From a virus, in the IMG/VR virus record IMGVR_UViG_3300023184_000094, positions 1 through 64,000 of that record: 64,000 bases of DNA. The stretch is one strand, 5' to 3'. Position 1 is the stretch's first letter; each line of letters begins with the position of its first letter. Position numbers and translations under genes: made by a program. This document shows positions 8,685-16,121 of this stretch, in pieces. The notes under the pieces were generated by a model that ran no database searches, was not told where the DNA came from, and saw only the letters and a program-made list of their open reading frames with translations.

Positions 8685-8918
8685 ATGGATATCTTAGCAA
8701 CAATTAAGAAGTGGGCAAGTGCCCTTGCAGATACAACAGTGAGTGTTTTGGCATTGTTGATCGTGTTAGAAGTATTATTCAAGGGAGCAGCTATCCCATT
8801 TCTACCAACAGTAGATGTCATTGGTTCAGTAACAGGTATCATTAAATCAGTGGGATCAGAAGGTGTTGTTGGTCTAGTGGCAGTATGGGTACTGTATTCA
8901 ATCTGGAAGAACAAATAA
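8685..8918 (+). CDS. Small membrane protein, two predicted transmembrane helices
   Basis: A 77-residue protein starting MDILATIKKWASALADTTVS. Hydrophobic segments at about residues 19-35 (VSVLALLIVLEVLFKGA) and 57-73 (VVGLVAVWVLYSIW) are joined by a short polar loop and followed by a KNK tail. The start at 8685 is chosen because a near-perfect AAAGGAGGT lies 9 nt before it; the in-frame upstream codons lack such a site. Small two-helix membrane proteins in phages are often holins, and the strong translation signal and stand-alone unit with its own terminator fit a dosage-controlled product. There is no neighbouring endolysin here, so this remains a suggestion. Confidence 0.75.
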   Translation: MDILATIKKWASALADTTVSVLALLIVLEVLFKGAAIPFLPTVDVIGSVTGIIKSVGSEGVVGLVAVWVLYSIWKNK

Positions 8919-8944
8919 GTCTTTAGTTCTTTTTGGTTTAAAGC

Positions 8945-8980
8945 AAGCGTGAGTATTCATTTATATTCACGCTTTTTTAT
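8945..8980 (+). terminator. Strong intrinsic terminator
   Basis: Arms AAGCGTGAGTAT (8945-8956) and ATATTCACGCTT (8963-8974) form a 12-bp stem with one G-T pair and a 6-nt loop, followed by a T-run on the plus strand. It closes the gene 26 to membrane protein unit and separates it from the oppositely transcribed RNA region. Confidence 0.9.
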
Positions 8981-8990
8981 TGACTCCGTT

Positions 8991-9434
8991 TTAAGATGTC
9001 TGCGACATCTGCATTTCGCTTGCGCTCATGCTTTTCTTTCTATTCTAATTAACTTTGACTCTTACTATGATTAATGTAAGCTCTTAATGCTTTATCTAGA
9101 TCCTTCAGTCACAATTTACCTACTACAGGCAAATTGCAACGATGAACTTTATCTGAGTCCTGTTCGCACACTAACTAGAAGAGATTGCATTCACTTGCAC
9201 GGAGGCGGTCAGCCGGTACCCCCTACTCTAGATTTATCTGGCGGTAGCTCACATAGCCGTAGTTAGCCAACTATGTTTTTGCTCTCAGGTTGGTTTGTTT
9301 CAGAGCCTGAATCTTTTGGTTTTTACACCTAATTGATTGCCGTGTCGTCCTGTGTGTAGTCTTCTCTACACGTTCCAAGTAGGCATAACCTACCATCTCC
9401 TCAGGACACAGAAATACATCTGCATCATTGACTG
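8991..9434 (-). ncRNA. Unassigned structured non-coding RNA region
   Basis: About 440 nt with no plausible protein gene but dense base pairing. Reading the minus strand 5' to 3', I see a three-way junction (closing helix 9347-9352 with 9402-9407, hairpins 9379-9393 and 9354-9371). Next come a possible H-type pseudoknot at 9281-9310, a 6-bp stem 9251-9256/9271-9276, and a G-rich hairpin 9201-9223 with a CUGA loop. Further on are an 11-bp stem 9111-9121/9127-9137, a GCAA tetraloop hairpin 9011-9031, and a 7-bp hairpin 8994-9010. In two stems the pairs that are G-U on the minus strand become A-C mismatches on the plus strand, which argues that the minus strand is the RNA. I cannot match it to tmRNA, RNase P RNA, tRNA or a group I/II intron core. 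Ends are approximate; it directly follows the GIY-YIG gene. Confidence 0.6.
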
Positions 9435-9869
9435 TTATTTGTTAATTTTTAAATCTTTAACGGAATTCTTACCTAGTCTGATCTGGATGATGCCATTGTA
9501 GTTGTTTTCACGCAACAATACATCTTCCTTGAACTGGTAATAGGCTTCCAAGTAGTTAGTTTCGCCACGTGACTCACATAGATGTATGATTTCACGAGTG
9601 AACTTGTCCTTGCCTAGTCGGTCTATGTCTGCTTGGAGTCTGGGACTTGAGCCCCAGTATTCTTTCCAATCAGTTTCGACAGTTTCCCTGCGCTTGTTTT
9701 TCTTGCCTTTTAGAGGTGGTCTCTTTTTGATGGTTTTGAAGTATTTCCTGCCAACATAATCATAGCCGTTGACAGTGTTAGTTATTCTGTAGATAAAGCC
9801 ATAATATTCATTGATATCCTCAGACTCAAAGGGTTTACCACGATAAGTCCAAGGATAATCATAGGTCAT
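9435..9869 (-). CDS. GIY-YIG homing endonuclease-like protein
   Basis: A 144-residue protein with a GIY-YIG nuclease core. YYGFIYRITN at about residue 22 is the GIY strand and DYVGRKYF at about residue 37 the YIG strand with the following catalytic Arg (in GRKYF). A conserved WKEYWGSSP block near residue 68 and a Glu-containing EAYYQF near residue 109 complete the fold. Free-standing endonucleases of this form, starting YPWTYRGKPF, are scattered through T4-like phage genomes and cleave DNA to promote their own spread. It starts one base before the stop of the upstream basic protein gene and is followed at once by the structured RNA region, so it could belong to a mobile unit with that RNA. 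Confidence 0.85.
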   Translation of the reverse strand: MTYDYPWTYRGKPFESEDINEYYGFIYRITNTVNGYDYVGRKYFKTIKKRPPLKGKKNKRRETVETDWKEYWGSSPRLQADIDRLGKDKFTREIIHLCESRGETNYLEAYYQFKEDVLLRENNYNGIIQIRLGKNSVKDLKINK

Positions 9870-9870
9870 A

Positions 9871-10056
9871 TTACTTGCCTGTCATTGCATTTTTCTTATC
9901 TTGGATTTCTGCACGTCTAGCTTTGGCTAGTTTAGCTAGATCACCTAGTGCGCCACGAGCACGTGCCGCTGAAGCTTTAACGCCTTTGCCTTCAAATTTT
10001 TCTGATTCTGCTTTGTATAACTCAACTGCTGCTAAAATATCGTCATGAATTGCCAT
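9871..10056 (-). CDS. Small basic histone H1 (Hc1)-like protein
   Basis: A 61-residue helical protein. The section KASAARARGALGDLAKLAKA (about residues 27-46) resembles the N-terminal domain of bacterial histone H1-like proteins (Hc1 family) and of small histone-like proteins in aquatic phages. A DNA-binding role, such as organising phage or host DNA, is a reasonable inference, but the long Lys/Ala tail of true Hc1 is missing. The start ATG at 10056 is preceded by AAAAGGAAAAG. It sits between another small basic protein gene and the GIY-YIG gene, all on one strand. Confidence 0.6.
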   Translation of the reverse strand: MAIHDDILAAVELYKAESEKFEGKGVKASAARARGALGDLAKLAKARRAEIQDKKNAMTGK

Positions 10057-10078
10057 GTTTACTTTTCCTTTTTAAAAA

Positions 10079-10276
10079 TTATACTACCGATCTTGCCTGT
10101 TTCCTAGCGATTTCTTTACTAATCTTTGCCTTGTCTTTTTTGCGTTGTGTTTTATCTATTAATGCTGTTAATTGTGTTAGGTTTAACGGTCTTAATCTAG
10201 GTTTGCCACTTTTATATTGTAGTGGATGATTGTGTCTTTTACTTGGATGAACTCTTGCTGTTGCTCCGCCTGCCAT
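10079..10276 (-). CDS. Small, very basic conserved-looking protein
   Basis: A 65-residue protein rich in Lys, Arg and His with motifs VHPSKRHNHPLQYKSGKPR and RPLNLTQLTALIDK, ending in an Arg/Lys helix. No known domain is recognised. The strong positive charge suggests nucleic acid binding. It lies 9 nt after the radical SAM gene and 22 nt before the Hc1-like gene, so it is probably co-transcribed with gp55, gp47 and gp46. An alternative is a small ribosome- or RNA-polymerase-binding protein; nothing here decides. Confidence 0.6.
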   Translation of the reverse strand: MAGGATARVHPSKRHNHPLQYKSGKPRLRPLNLTQLTALIDKTQRKKDKAKISKEIARKQARSVV

Positions 10277-10285
10277 ATTACTCCT

Positions 10286-11299
10286 TTACCATTCGGTTGC
10301 GTATTGTTGATTTACCACTGATATATTACATTTAGTCTTACATTCGGTCCAGGAAAAATTTTCAAATTTCTCGTCCCAGAACGCATCTTTCAACACAAGA
10401 TCTAGTGGTTTTTTGTTTAAATTAAAACTCCGACCTAGGTCTAACCATTCATTATTATGTGAATAACGATTAGCTACCCAACAACAAGGAAAGAAATCCC
10501 CTTGGCTGTTGATGAATAAACCTTTGGAGCCAATACCACACAAGGCTTTAACACCATTTATTTCTTTAGCTGATTGGTATAATCTTAGATTAGTCGCATG
10601 CCCTACGGTGGATTCCGTTCGTCCAGAAAGATTTATAATTTCTCGTTGGAATCTATAATTACTACTGATTAATTCATCACGGGGCTGTAACTGGTCATTT
10701 TCGGGATATGCTGAATAAATCTTATGAAATTTAGTGCTACGGGTAATTTGAAACTGATCAAATCTCAATTTCCTTGCCAACTGCTCCATGTCTTTTAATC
10801 GATCTTGGTTAAAACTAAAAGCAATAGCGTCCCAGGTCATGTATGTATCACTGACAAATCTAAATGCAATAATGCCTGCTGTAATACTACTCCAATCACT
10901 GTTGATTCTGTATTGCTCATTACTAGTTTGATCCCAGCCATCTAAACTAAAATGTATGTGATCATTATGATCTAATACAACGCCTAGCTGTTGCCACCAC
11001 TCAATACTTTTATAGCTTCCATTGGTAATAATAACAAACTTAATTGGTTTAACGCTCTTAAAGTATTTGATTACATCTATTAGATCATGTGCGTAGATAG
11101 GATCTCCGTCATCACCACAGAATGTAATCTTTTCTACATTATTCTGGATAAACTCTGGAGTAAAATTTCTTTTAAAGAAATCTAGTTTAAGTTCGGTGTT
11201 GACTAGGGTATCAGGAACTTCTGTGCGAGCACAACGTGGACACTTCAAGGTACACTTACTTGATATTTCTATGTGCCAATGCCACGTTGCTAGTTTCAT
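10286..11299 (-). CDS. Radical SAM enzyme with C-terminal SPASM-like region
   Basis: A 337-residue radical SAM protein. Cys16, Cys20 and Cys23 (CTLKCPRC) form the CX3CX2C site for the 4Fe-4S cluster that cleaves S-adenosylmethionine. The usual GGE motif is replaced by FCGDDGDP near residue 60. A C-terminal cysteine group (CGIGSKG, FFPCCW and CKTKC) has the spacing style of SPASM auxiliary-cluster domains, so the barrel-then-SPASM order is canonical. Its ATG overlaps the gp46 stop by 4 nt (ATGA), which places it firmly inside the recombination operon. SPASM enzymes often modify peptides, but the substrate cannot be inferred. It is not close in sequence to the six radical SAM proteins at 50.9-61.4 kb, which have the opposite domain order. 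Confidence 0.85.
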   Translation of the reverse strand: MKLATWHWHIEISSKCTLKCPRCARTEVPDTLVNTELKLDFFKRNFTPEFIQNNVEKITFCGDDGDPIYAHDLIDVIKYFKSVKPIKFVIITNGSYKSIEWWQQLGVVLDHNDHIHFSLDGWDQTSNEQYRINSDWSSITAGIIAFRFVSDTYMTWDAIAFSFNQDRLKDMEQLARKLRFDQFQITRSTKFHKIYSAYPENDQLQPRDELISSNYRFQREIINLSGRTESTVGHATNLRLYQSAKEINGVKALCGIGSKGLFINSQGDFFPCCWVANRYSHNNEWLDLGRSFNLNKKPLDLVLKDAFWDEKFENFSWTECKTKCNISVVNQQYATEW

Positions 11300-13068
11300 G
11301 TAATATCGATATCCGTATTATAGCTGGTAAATCCGTTTTCTTTTACAACGGTAAGAACATTATTCACACGACCACCTAGTTCATCTCTATGTGATACTAG
11401 CCAAATTGATTTATGTGCATCACGCGACATCTTCTTAAGGATAGCCATGGCATTCTCTACACCCGACGCATCCATGCCCGAATCAATCAATTCATCGATG
11501 AATAACAAGTTGATAGGTTGATATAAACTTTCCCACACATCACGGAAGCTCCACGATAAGGAAAGTATAAGTCTATTACGTTCACCACGGCTTAGATTGT
11601 CAAAGTCTAGCTCACGTCCTAGTTCAGTGATGTTGACGCTTAGGTCATTCATAAACACCACGGTATGGGGTAAGCCAATACGGTCAAGATATTGGCTCAG
11701 TCTGGCGTTCAAGTAGCTCAGATTTTGATCGATGATTCTCTTACGGATATAAGAATCTTTATTAGTTAATAGCTTGTATAGGAATTCCTGATGATCTTTG
11801 ACACGGCTAAGTTCATTCATCTTAGTATAATCAATTTCAGCAAGTGCAGTGGCCTTCATATCTGCGATCTGTTCAGTGTAAGGATCATCCTCTGCTGTCT
11901 TGCTGGTGATCTGTTCTTGTATGCTAGCGATACTACTACGATGTTGGATAGCATCACCTTCATTATCATAGAATGTGTTGGGCATAGATCCTAGCTCACC
12001 CAATTCTTGTTTTGCTAGGATCAATGCTTCTAAATCTCCAGCGTGAATACCTTGCTGTATTTCTGCATCACGAAGTTTGCTTTCTTTGATGGCTAATAGT
12101 TCAATATGTTTTTCATCATGTAAATCTTGTTTACAAGTATTACACTTATGTTCACGTAGAGTAGCAATATCACCTGTTAAGTTGGCGATACCTTTGACTT
12201 CACGAGATAGGTCCTGCTCACTACGTGCTATGGCTTTGTCTAAATCTGTAATGTCTTTACGTTTTTGATTATAAGTTGATAATTCTTTATGTGCGGCTAT
12301 CTCCGCGTCAATATCTAATTTAAGTAATTCATCTAATGCTGTCTGTAATTTAGCGACATCATCTTTACGTTTAGTTAACCACAACATCTGACGACGCTGT
12401 GTGGCTTCAATCTGTTCTTCAATACGCTTATTGGCATCAGTCACTGCCTTGATGTTGGCTTCTTCCTGTTGTATGGCGTCCTTTGTAGCCTTACTCTGCT
12501 CTTTGAGTGCTTCTGCCTTCTCACTCAATAAAGTAATACCCAACAGTTGCTCGATTATAGCACGTTGATCGTTTGGCTTTAATGCTAGGAATGGTTCTGT
12601 GTATGTATTCAGAGCCACCACGTGCTTGAACATCTCATGACTCATGCCCAATAAACGTTCAATCTCTTGTTGCGTTTCTCTGCTGTCGCCTTGACTGTTG
12701 TCGTCTTTGGCTTCTTGTTCCTGTTCACCGATATAGAATTTCAATACATTAGGCTTACGACCACGTTCAATCTTATAGTCGATACCATTGACCTCAAATT
12801 CGATAGTGACCAACATGGCCTTGGTATTGGTTTTGTTTACAAGATTATCTTTACGTATGTTAGTAAGTGCTGTTCCATATAAGGCATAGCTAAGAGCATT
12901 GATGATCGTAGTTTTACCTGTGCCATTTCTGGCACCAGTATCGTCACCACCCAGGTCGATATTTTCACCCAAGACTAATGTAAGGTCTTTACGGTCAAAG
13001 TTAACAGCCTGGGTGCTATTACCCACGCTCATAAAGTTTTTAACTGTGAGATATTTTATCTTGAACAA
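11296..13068 (-). CDS. 46: Recombination endonuclease subunit gp46 (SbcC/Rad50-like ATPase)
   Basis: A 590-residue SMC-type ATPase that works with gp47 in DNA end resection for recombination-dependent replication and repair. The N-terminus FKIKYLTVKNFMSVGN is typical. Walker A is GARNGTGKT at residues 45-53. A zinc hook CNTC lies at residues 309-312 between two short coiled-coil arms. The C-terminal ABC signature LSRGERNRL and Walker B NLLFIDELIDSGMD complete the ATPase. Size is close to T4 gp46 (560 residues). It starts one base after the gp47 stop codon, as in other T4-like phages where the pair is co-translated. Confidence 0.95.
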   Translation of the reverse strand: MFKIKYLTVKNFMSVGNSTQAVNFDRKDLTLVLGENIDLGGDDTGARNGTGKTTIINALSYALYGTALTNIRKDNLVNKTNTKAMLVTIEFEVNGIDYKIERGRKPNVLKFYIGEQEQEAKDDNSQGDSRETQQEIERLLGMSHEMFKHVVALNTYTEPFLALKPNDQRAIIEQLLGITLLSEKAEALKEQSKATKDAIQQEEANIKAVTDANKRIEEQIEATQRRQMLWLTKRKDDVAKLQTALDELLKLDIDAEIAAHKELSTYNQKRKDITDLDKAIARSEQDLSREVKGIANLTGDIATLREHKCNTCKQDLHDEKHIELLAIKESKLRDAEIQQGIHAGDLEALILAKQELGELGSMPNTFYDNEGDAIQHRSSIASIQEQITSKTAEDDPYTEQIADMKATALAEIDYTKMNELSRVKDHQEFLYKLLTNKDSYIRKRIIDQNLSYLNARLSQYLDRIGLPHTVVFMNDLSVNITELGRELDFDNLSRGERNRLILSLSWSFRDVWESLYQPINLLFIDELIDSGMDASGVENAMAILKKMSRDAHKSIWLVSHRDELGGRVNNVLTVVKENGFTSYNTDIDIT

Positions 13069-13069
13069 A

Positions 13070-14086
13070 TTATAGGTGCCTATAGATATCTAATAATAAA
13101 TTAGGATCGTAATGATCACTGGCGATATTAGTTAGTTGACTGGTCACGATACTGTCGATACTTTCAAATTTAATATTACCTAGCATGATGTCTGTACCAA
13201 TGTCTGCATTCTTAACTGGTAATAATGTTAGTTCACGTAGTTGGTAAGTGCCAACAAATGTTTCTTTAATGAACGTTGCTTCTTCATAACTGATATCAAT
13301 GTCTAGGTTAACACGACAGTGCATGTTTGGTAATAGTAATGCTTCTGGGGTTCTAAGAACATCACTGAGATTCAACACACGATATCTAGGTTGTCCTGGC
13401 CAAGTATGGAACACAGGCTCTTGCCCCCACTCTAAGATCATCATGCCACGAGCATCATCACCAGCGTCGGCATAGTTATGTGGAAAACAATTACCCATAT
13501 AGGTAATATTCCCACGTGTCTGACGTTTGTGAAAGTGTCCAGTGAATACCTTCTCTACACCATTGAATGCACCTTCTTTGATCTCTCCGGTGTCGGGCAT
13601 AGCTACCATGGCATTCATATAGAAGTGTGGTAGTTCTAGATGTCCAAACATATATTTGGCTGAAATCTTACCCAGCTTCTTATGATCATCACCAACTAGC
13701 CAAGGAACGATACTGACATCACCTTCACTATAGAAGTCGTTGATGATCTCAATGTTGGGAATATGACGTGCCCATTCGGCACTTTGAATATCACGCTTGT
13801 CACGATAGTATAAGTCATGATTGCCCGGAATAAAGAACACACGATCAAAGGCCTTGCCCAATAATTCTAAGGCGGTAAGACTATAATTCAGGGTGACTAT
13901 GTTGATAGCGGCACGATTGTTATGCCAATCACCTGTCATGAAACAGGTATCACAGCCCTCAGCTTTGGCGGTTTCTATAAACCATTTGACAAAGTTAAGA
14001 CAATCGTCGTTGTGTGTGGCGCTGTTAGACTTTAATCCAAAATGAATGTCAGTCAGAACAGCCGCTTTCTTGAATAGATTAGCCAT
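13070..14086 (-). CDS. 47: Recombination endonuclease subunit gp47 (SbcD/Mre11-like nuclease)
   Basis: A 338-residue metallophosphoesterase, the nuclease partner of gp46. All phosphoesterase motifs are visible: LTDIHFG (Asp13, His15), GDWHNNR (Asp53), GNHD (residues 88-91), GHLE (His149) and GHFH (His184, His186), which bind two metal ions at the active site. Length matches T4 gp47 (339 residues). It lies 50 nt after gp55 and immediately before gp46 on the same strand. Confidence 0.96.
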   Translation of the reverse strand: MANLFKKAAVLTDIHFGLKSNSATHNDDCLNFVKWFIETAKAEGCDTCFMTGDWHNNRAAINIVTLNYSLTALELLGKAFDRVFFIPGNHDLYYRDKRDIQSAEWARHIPNIEIINDFYSEGDVSIVPWLVGDDHKKLGKISAKYMFGHLELPHFYMNAMVAMPDTGEIKEGAFNGVEKVFTGHFHKRQTRGNITYMGNCFPHNYADAGDDARGMMILEWGQEPVFHTWPGQPRYRVLNLSDVLRTPEALLLPNMHCRVNLDIDISYEEATFIKETFVGTYQLRELTLLPVKNADIGTDIMLGNIKFESIDSIVTSQLTNIASDHYDPNLLLDIYRHL

Positions 14087-14136
14087 AGTTATAGTATACG
14101 TGAGTTAAGAGTAAAGTGCAAATCTTATATTGCCGA

Positions 14137-15018
14137 TTATTCTTCGTAGTGTCCACCACCAGCACCCCAGTCGCCTTGACGTGTGTAGCTTGGTGAATAA
14201 TTGTTCATCTCTAAAATATCATCACGGATATTTTGATTTCGTTTTTCTATGTTTAATACACGAGTGAAACTATTTGTGATAGCCGCTGTGTAATAAGCAA
14301 ATGGATTTTGACTTTTTGCTTCGTCAAACTGTAGACCAATTTGGCTTAATTGTAGCAATGCTTGACTGCGCATTTCGTCGTTGTAAGTATACCCACGCCA
14401 GTTTGATCTAGTAGCATATCGTTCACATAGTTTAATAAACATATGAGCCAGTTTAGCAGTCATAGTGCCGTGATCTTTACTAAACTTGCCTTTTTCAACC
14501 CCATCTTTCCAGTGGCTTTTACCTACACAGATAGGAGTTAATTCTTCTGTAACTTGATAATGTTGAAACGGTGGAAAGTTAACCTTGGTATATTTGGTTG
14601 CACCCTTGACCACAACTGGTTCGTCATATTCAGTTTCAAAATTTTCTTCATCAGCATCATACTCTTCTTGTGCTTTAAGATCAGCTTTTTTCTGTTTAAC
14701 GTCGTCGATCGGTATATGTTCCCAGGTCATGACGCGGAATACTACATCAGTTATGGGAATATCTTTAGTGGGGGTCAAGAATTCATCTAATTTACGTTTA
14801 TTGCCTAACAGTAGTTCTGCTTCTTGTGCTTCTTTGGCCAGACGTTCTGCACGCATCTTGCGAGCTTCCTGCACTGCTTTTTTAGTAATCTTGTCAACGC
14901 CAAGGACAATCATGTCATAACTTTTTACTTCATCGCTGATAAAACTACAATATGTCAGTTTACTCTTGTGTATTTCCTTAAGAATATCTTTATTGTTTAG
15001 ATAATTTACCTTTCTCAT
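14137..15018 (-). CDS. 55: Late-transcription sigma factor gp55
   Basis: A 293-residue protein whose C-terminal half matches gp55, the sigma-like factor that directs host RNA polymerase to TATAAATA late promoters. YTYNDEMRSQALLQLSQIGL (about residue 208) and KSQNPFAYYTAAITNSFTR (about residue 237) are the conserved blocks. T4 gp55 has 185 residues; here there is an additional charged N-terminal part (residues 1-130, including a helical ARKMRAERLAKEAQEAELLL), and the tail ends DWGAGGGHYEE with no hydrophobic clamp-binding motif that I recognise. The late octamers in this window support the assignment. It heads the minus-strand gp55-gp47-gp46 unit behind a host-type promoter. Confidence 0.88.
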   Translation of the reverse strand: MRKVNYLNNKDILKEIHKSKLTYCSFISDEVKSYDMIVLGVDKITKKAVQEARKMRAERLAKEAQEAELLLGNKRKLDEFLTPTKDIPITDVVFRVMTWEHIPIDDVKQKKADLKAQEEYDADEENFETEYDEPVVVKGATKYTKVNFPPFQHYQVTEELTPICVGKSHWKDGVEKGKFSKDHGTMTAKLAHMFIKLCERYATRSNWRGYTYNDEMRSQALLQLSQIGLQFDEAKSQNPFAYYTAAITNSFTRVLNIEKRNQNIRDDILEMNNYSPSYTRQGDWGAGGGHYEE

Positions 15019-15046
15019 GGGTTACGGGTTCCTTTTAACTACTACT

Positions 15047-15075
15047 ATTATAATACCTATAAATACTAAGAACAA
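15047..15075 (-). promoter_or_regulatory. Host sigma70-type promoter for gene 55
   Basis: On the minus strand, TTGTTC (15070-15075) and a perfect TATAAT (15047-15052) are separated by 17 nt, about 30 nt upstream of the gp55 ATG. An AAAAGGAA ribosome binding site lies between. It lets unmodified host polymerase make gp55 before late transcription starts. Its spacer contains the opposite-strand late promoter. Confidence 0.6.
15058..15065 (+). promoter_or_regulatory. T4-type late promoter of the baseplate operon
   Basis: An exact TATAAATA, 24 nt upstream of the ATG at 15090, with AGAGGT as ribosome binding site between them. It lies inside the spacer of the divergent sigma70-type promoter for gene 55. 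Confidence 0.85.
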
Positions 15076-15089
15076 GAGGTATTTTAAAA

Positions 15090-16121
15090 ATGGCACTAAA
15101 TTTAGGCGGCATCTTTAGTCAATCTAACAGTCTAGCTCCCGGAGAATCCGGTGGAATCCCAGGTAGTAATACTGTGTTTGATCTGCTGAATCCTAGTAAA
15201 GCTCGCAGTGCTATCAGCGGACTTCTACCAGGTGGTACTAGCAGTTTGGCTAAAGCCGTGCCTAATATTGGATTTCAAAATGCTTCAGGATCTGGCGGAG
15301 CCACTGCTGCTGCCGAAGACGATTGGCGTGTGCGTGTAAGTCTAGCCGCTGGTGCGGGTATATTCTATCAAGATCCTACACTGTTACCAAATGCTTTGAT
15401 GTATCCTTTATTAGAAACCAATGGTGTTATTTGGCCATATGTTCCACAGATCAGTGTAACACATCAAGCCAACTATACTTCAGCTGCCCTTACACATAGT
15501 AATTATCCCGCACACTTTTATAACAATTCAGAAGTGGCAGACATACAGGTATCGGGAGAATTTACCGTTCAAAGTCCTGCAGACGGACAATATCTAATGG
15601 CGGCTATATACTTTTTCCGTGCATCAACCAAAATGTTTTTTGGACAAGGTGCAAACGTAGGTAATCCACCACCAATAGTATTCTTAGATGGTTACGGTAG
15701 CCACTATTTCCCGCACGTGCCTTGTGTGATCACATCATTCCAACACACCATGCCAGCAGAAGTAGATTACCTACAAGTGCCGATCAGCAAAACTACATTA
15801 ACTGAATCAGCCGCGTCAGCACCAGCTGGACCAAACAGTGCAGTTGATCTAGCAACTAATAGTATCACAGGCGCCAACTATGAAACATATACCCCGGCTT
15901 TACTAGATTCTAGCAAAGAAGGAACCAAGGCAACCACGGCACCCACATTAGCATATAACACAATAACAACAACTACTCGTGTACCAGCAGTCAGCACTAT
16001 AGCAGTGACCTTGCGTCCAATTTACAGTCGTAAAAATCTACACGAACGCTTTGATCTTAACAAGTTTGCCAATGGTGACTTATTAGCAGACAACGACAAA
16101 GGATTTGGAGGATTTATCTAA
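15090..16121 (+). CDS. Baseplate tail-tube cap/initiator protein (gp48/gp54-like)
   Basis: A 343-residue tail-tube-like baseplate protein. After a flexible Gly/Ser-rich N-terminus (residues 1-75), the folded part begins DDWRVRVSLAAGAGIFY and continues NGVIWPYVPQISVTHQANY and ADGQYLMAAIYFFRASTKMF, blocks typical of the gp48/gp54 proteins that cap the hub and start tube polymerisation in aquatic T4-like phages. T4 gp48 has 364 and gp54 has 320 residues; which one this is cannot be settled and only one is present here. It is the first gene after the late promoter, and its stop overlaps the gp53 start by one base. Confidence 0.75.
   Translation: MALNLGGIFSQSNSLAPGESGGIPGSNTVFDLLNPSKARSAISGLLPGGTSSLAKAVPNIGFQNASGSGGATAAAEDDWRVRVSLAAGAGIFYQDPTLLPNALMYPLLETNGVIWPYVPQISVTHQANYTSAALTHSNYPAHFYNNSEVADIQVSGEFTVQSPADGQYLMAAIYFFRASTKMFFGQGANVGNPPPIVFLDGYGSHYFPHVPCVITSFQHTMPAEVDYLQVPISKTTLTESAASAPAGPNSAVDLATNSITGANYETYTPALLDSSKEGTKATTAPTLAYNTITTTTRVPAVSTIAVTLRPIYSRKNLHERFDLNKFANGDLLADNDKGFGGFI

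Noticed and set aside
8945-8980. Bidirectional terminator ending the structured RNA
   Set aside because: The T-run lies on the plus-strand side only; on the minus strand the stem is not followed by a U-rich stretch.
8991-9434. tmRNA, RNase P RNA or tRNA
   Set aside because: No CCA-type acceptor end, no tRNA-like T-arm, no tag reading frame and no RNase P signature blocks can be seen on either strand.
8991-9434. Group I or group II intron
   Set aside because: I could not find the paired P7 (R/S) elements or a domain V hairpin, and the flanking genes are intact rather than split.
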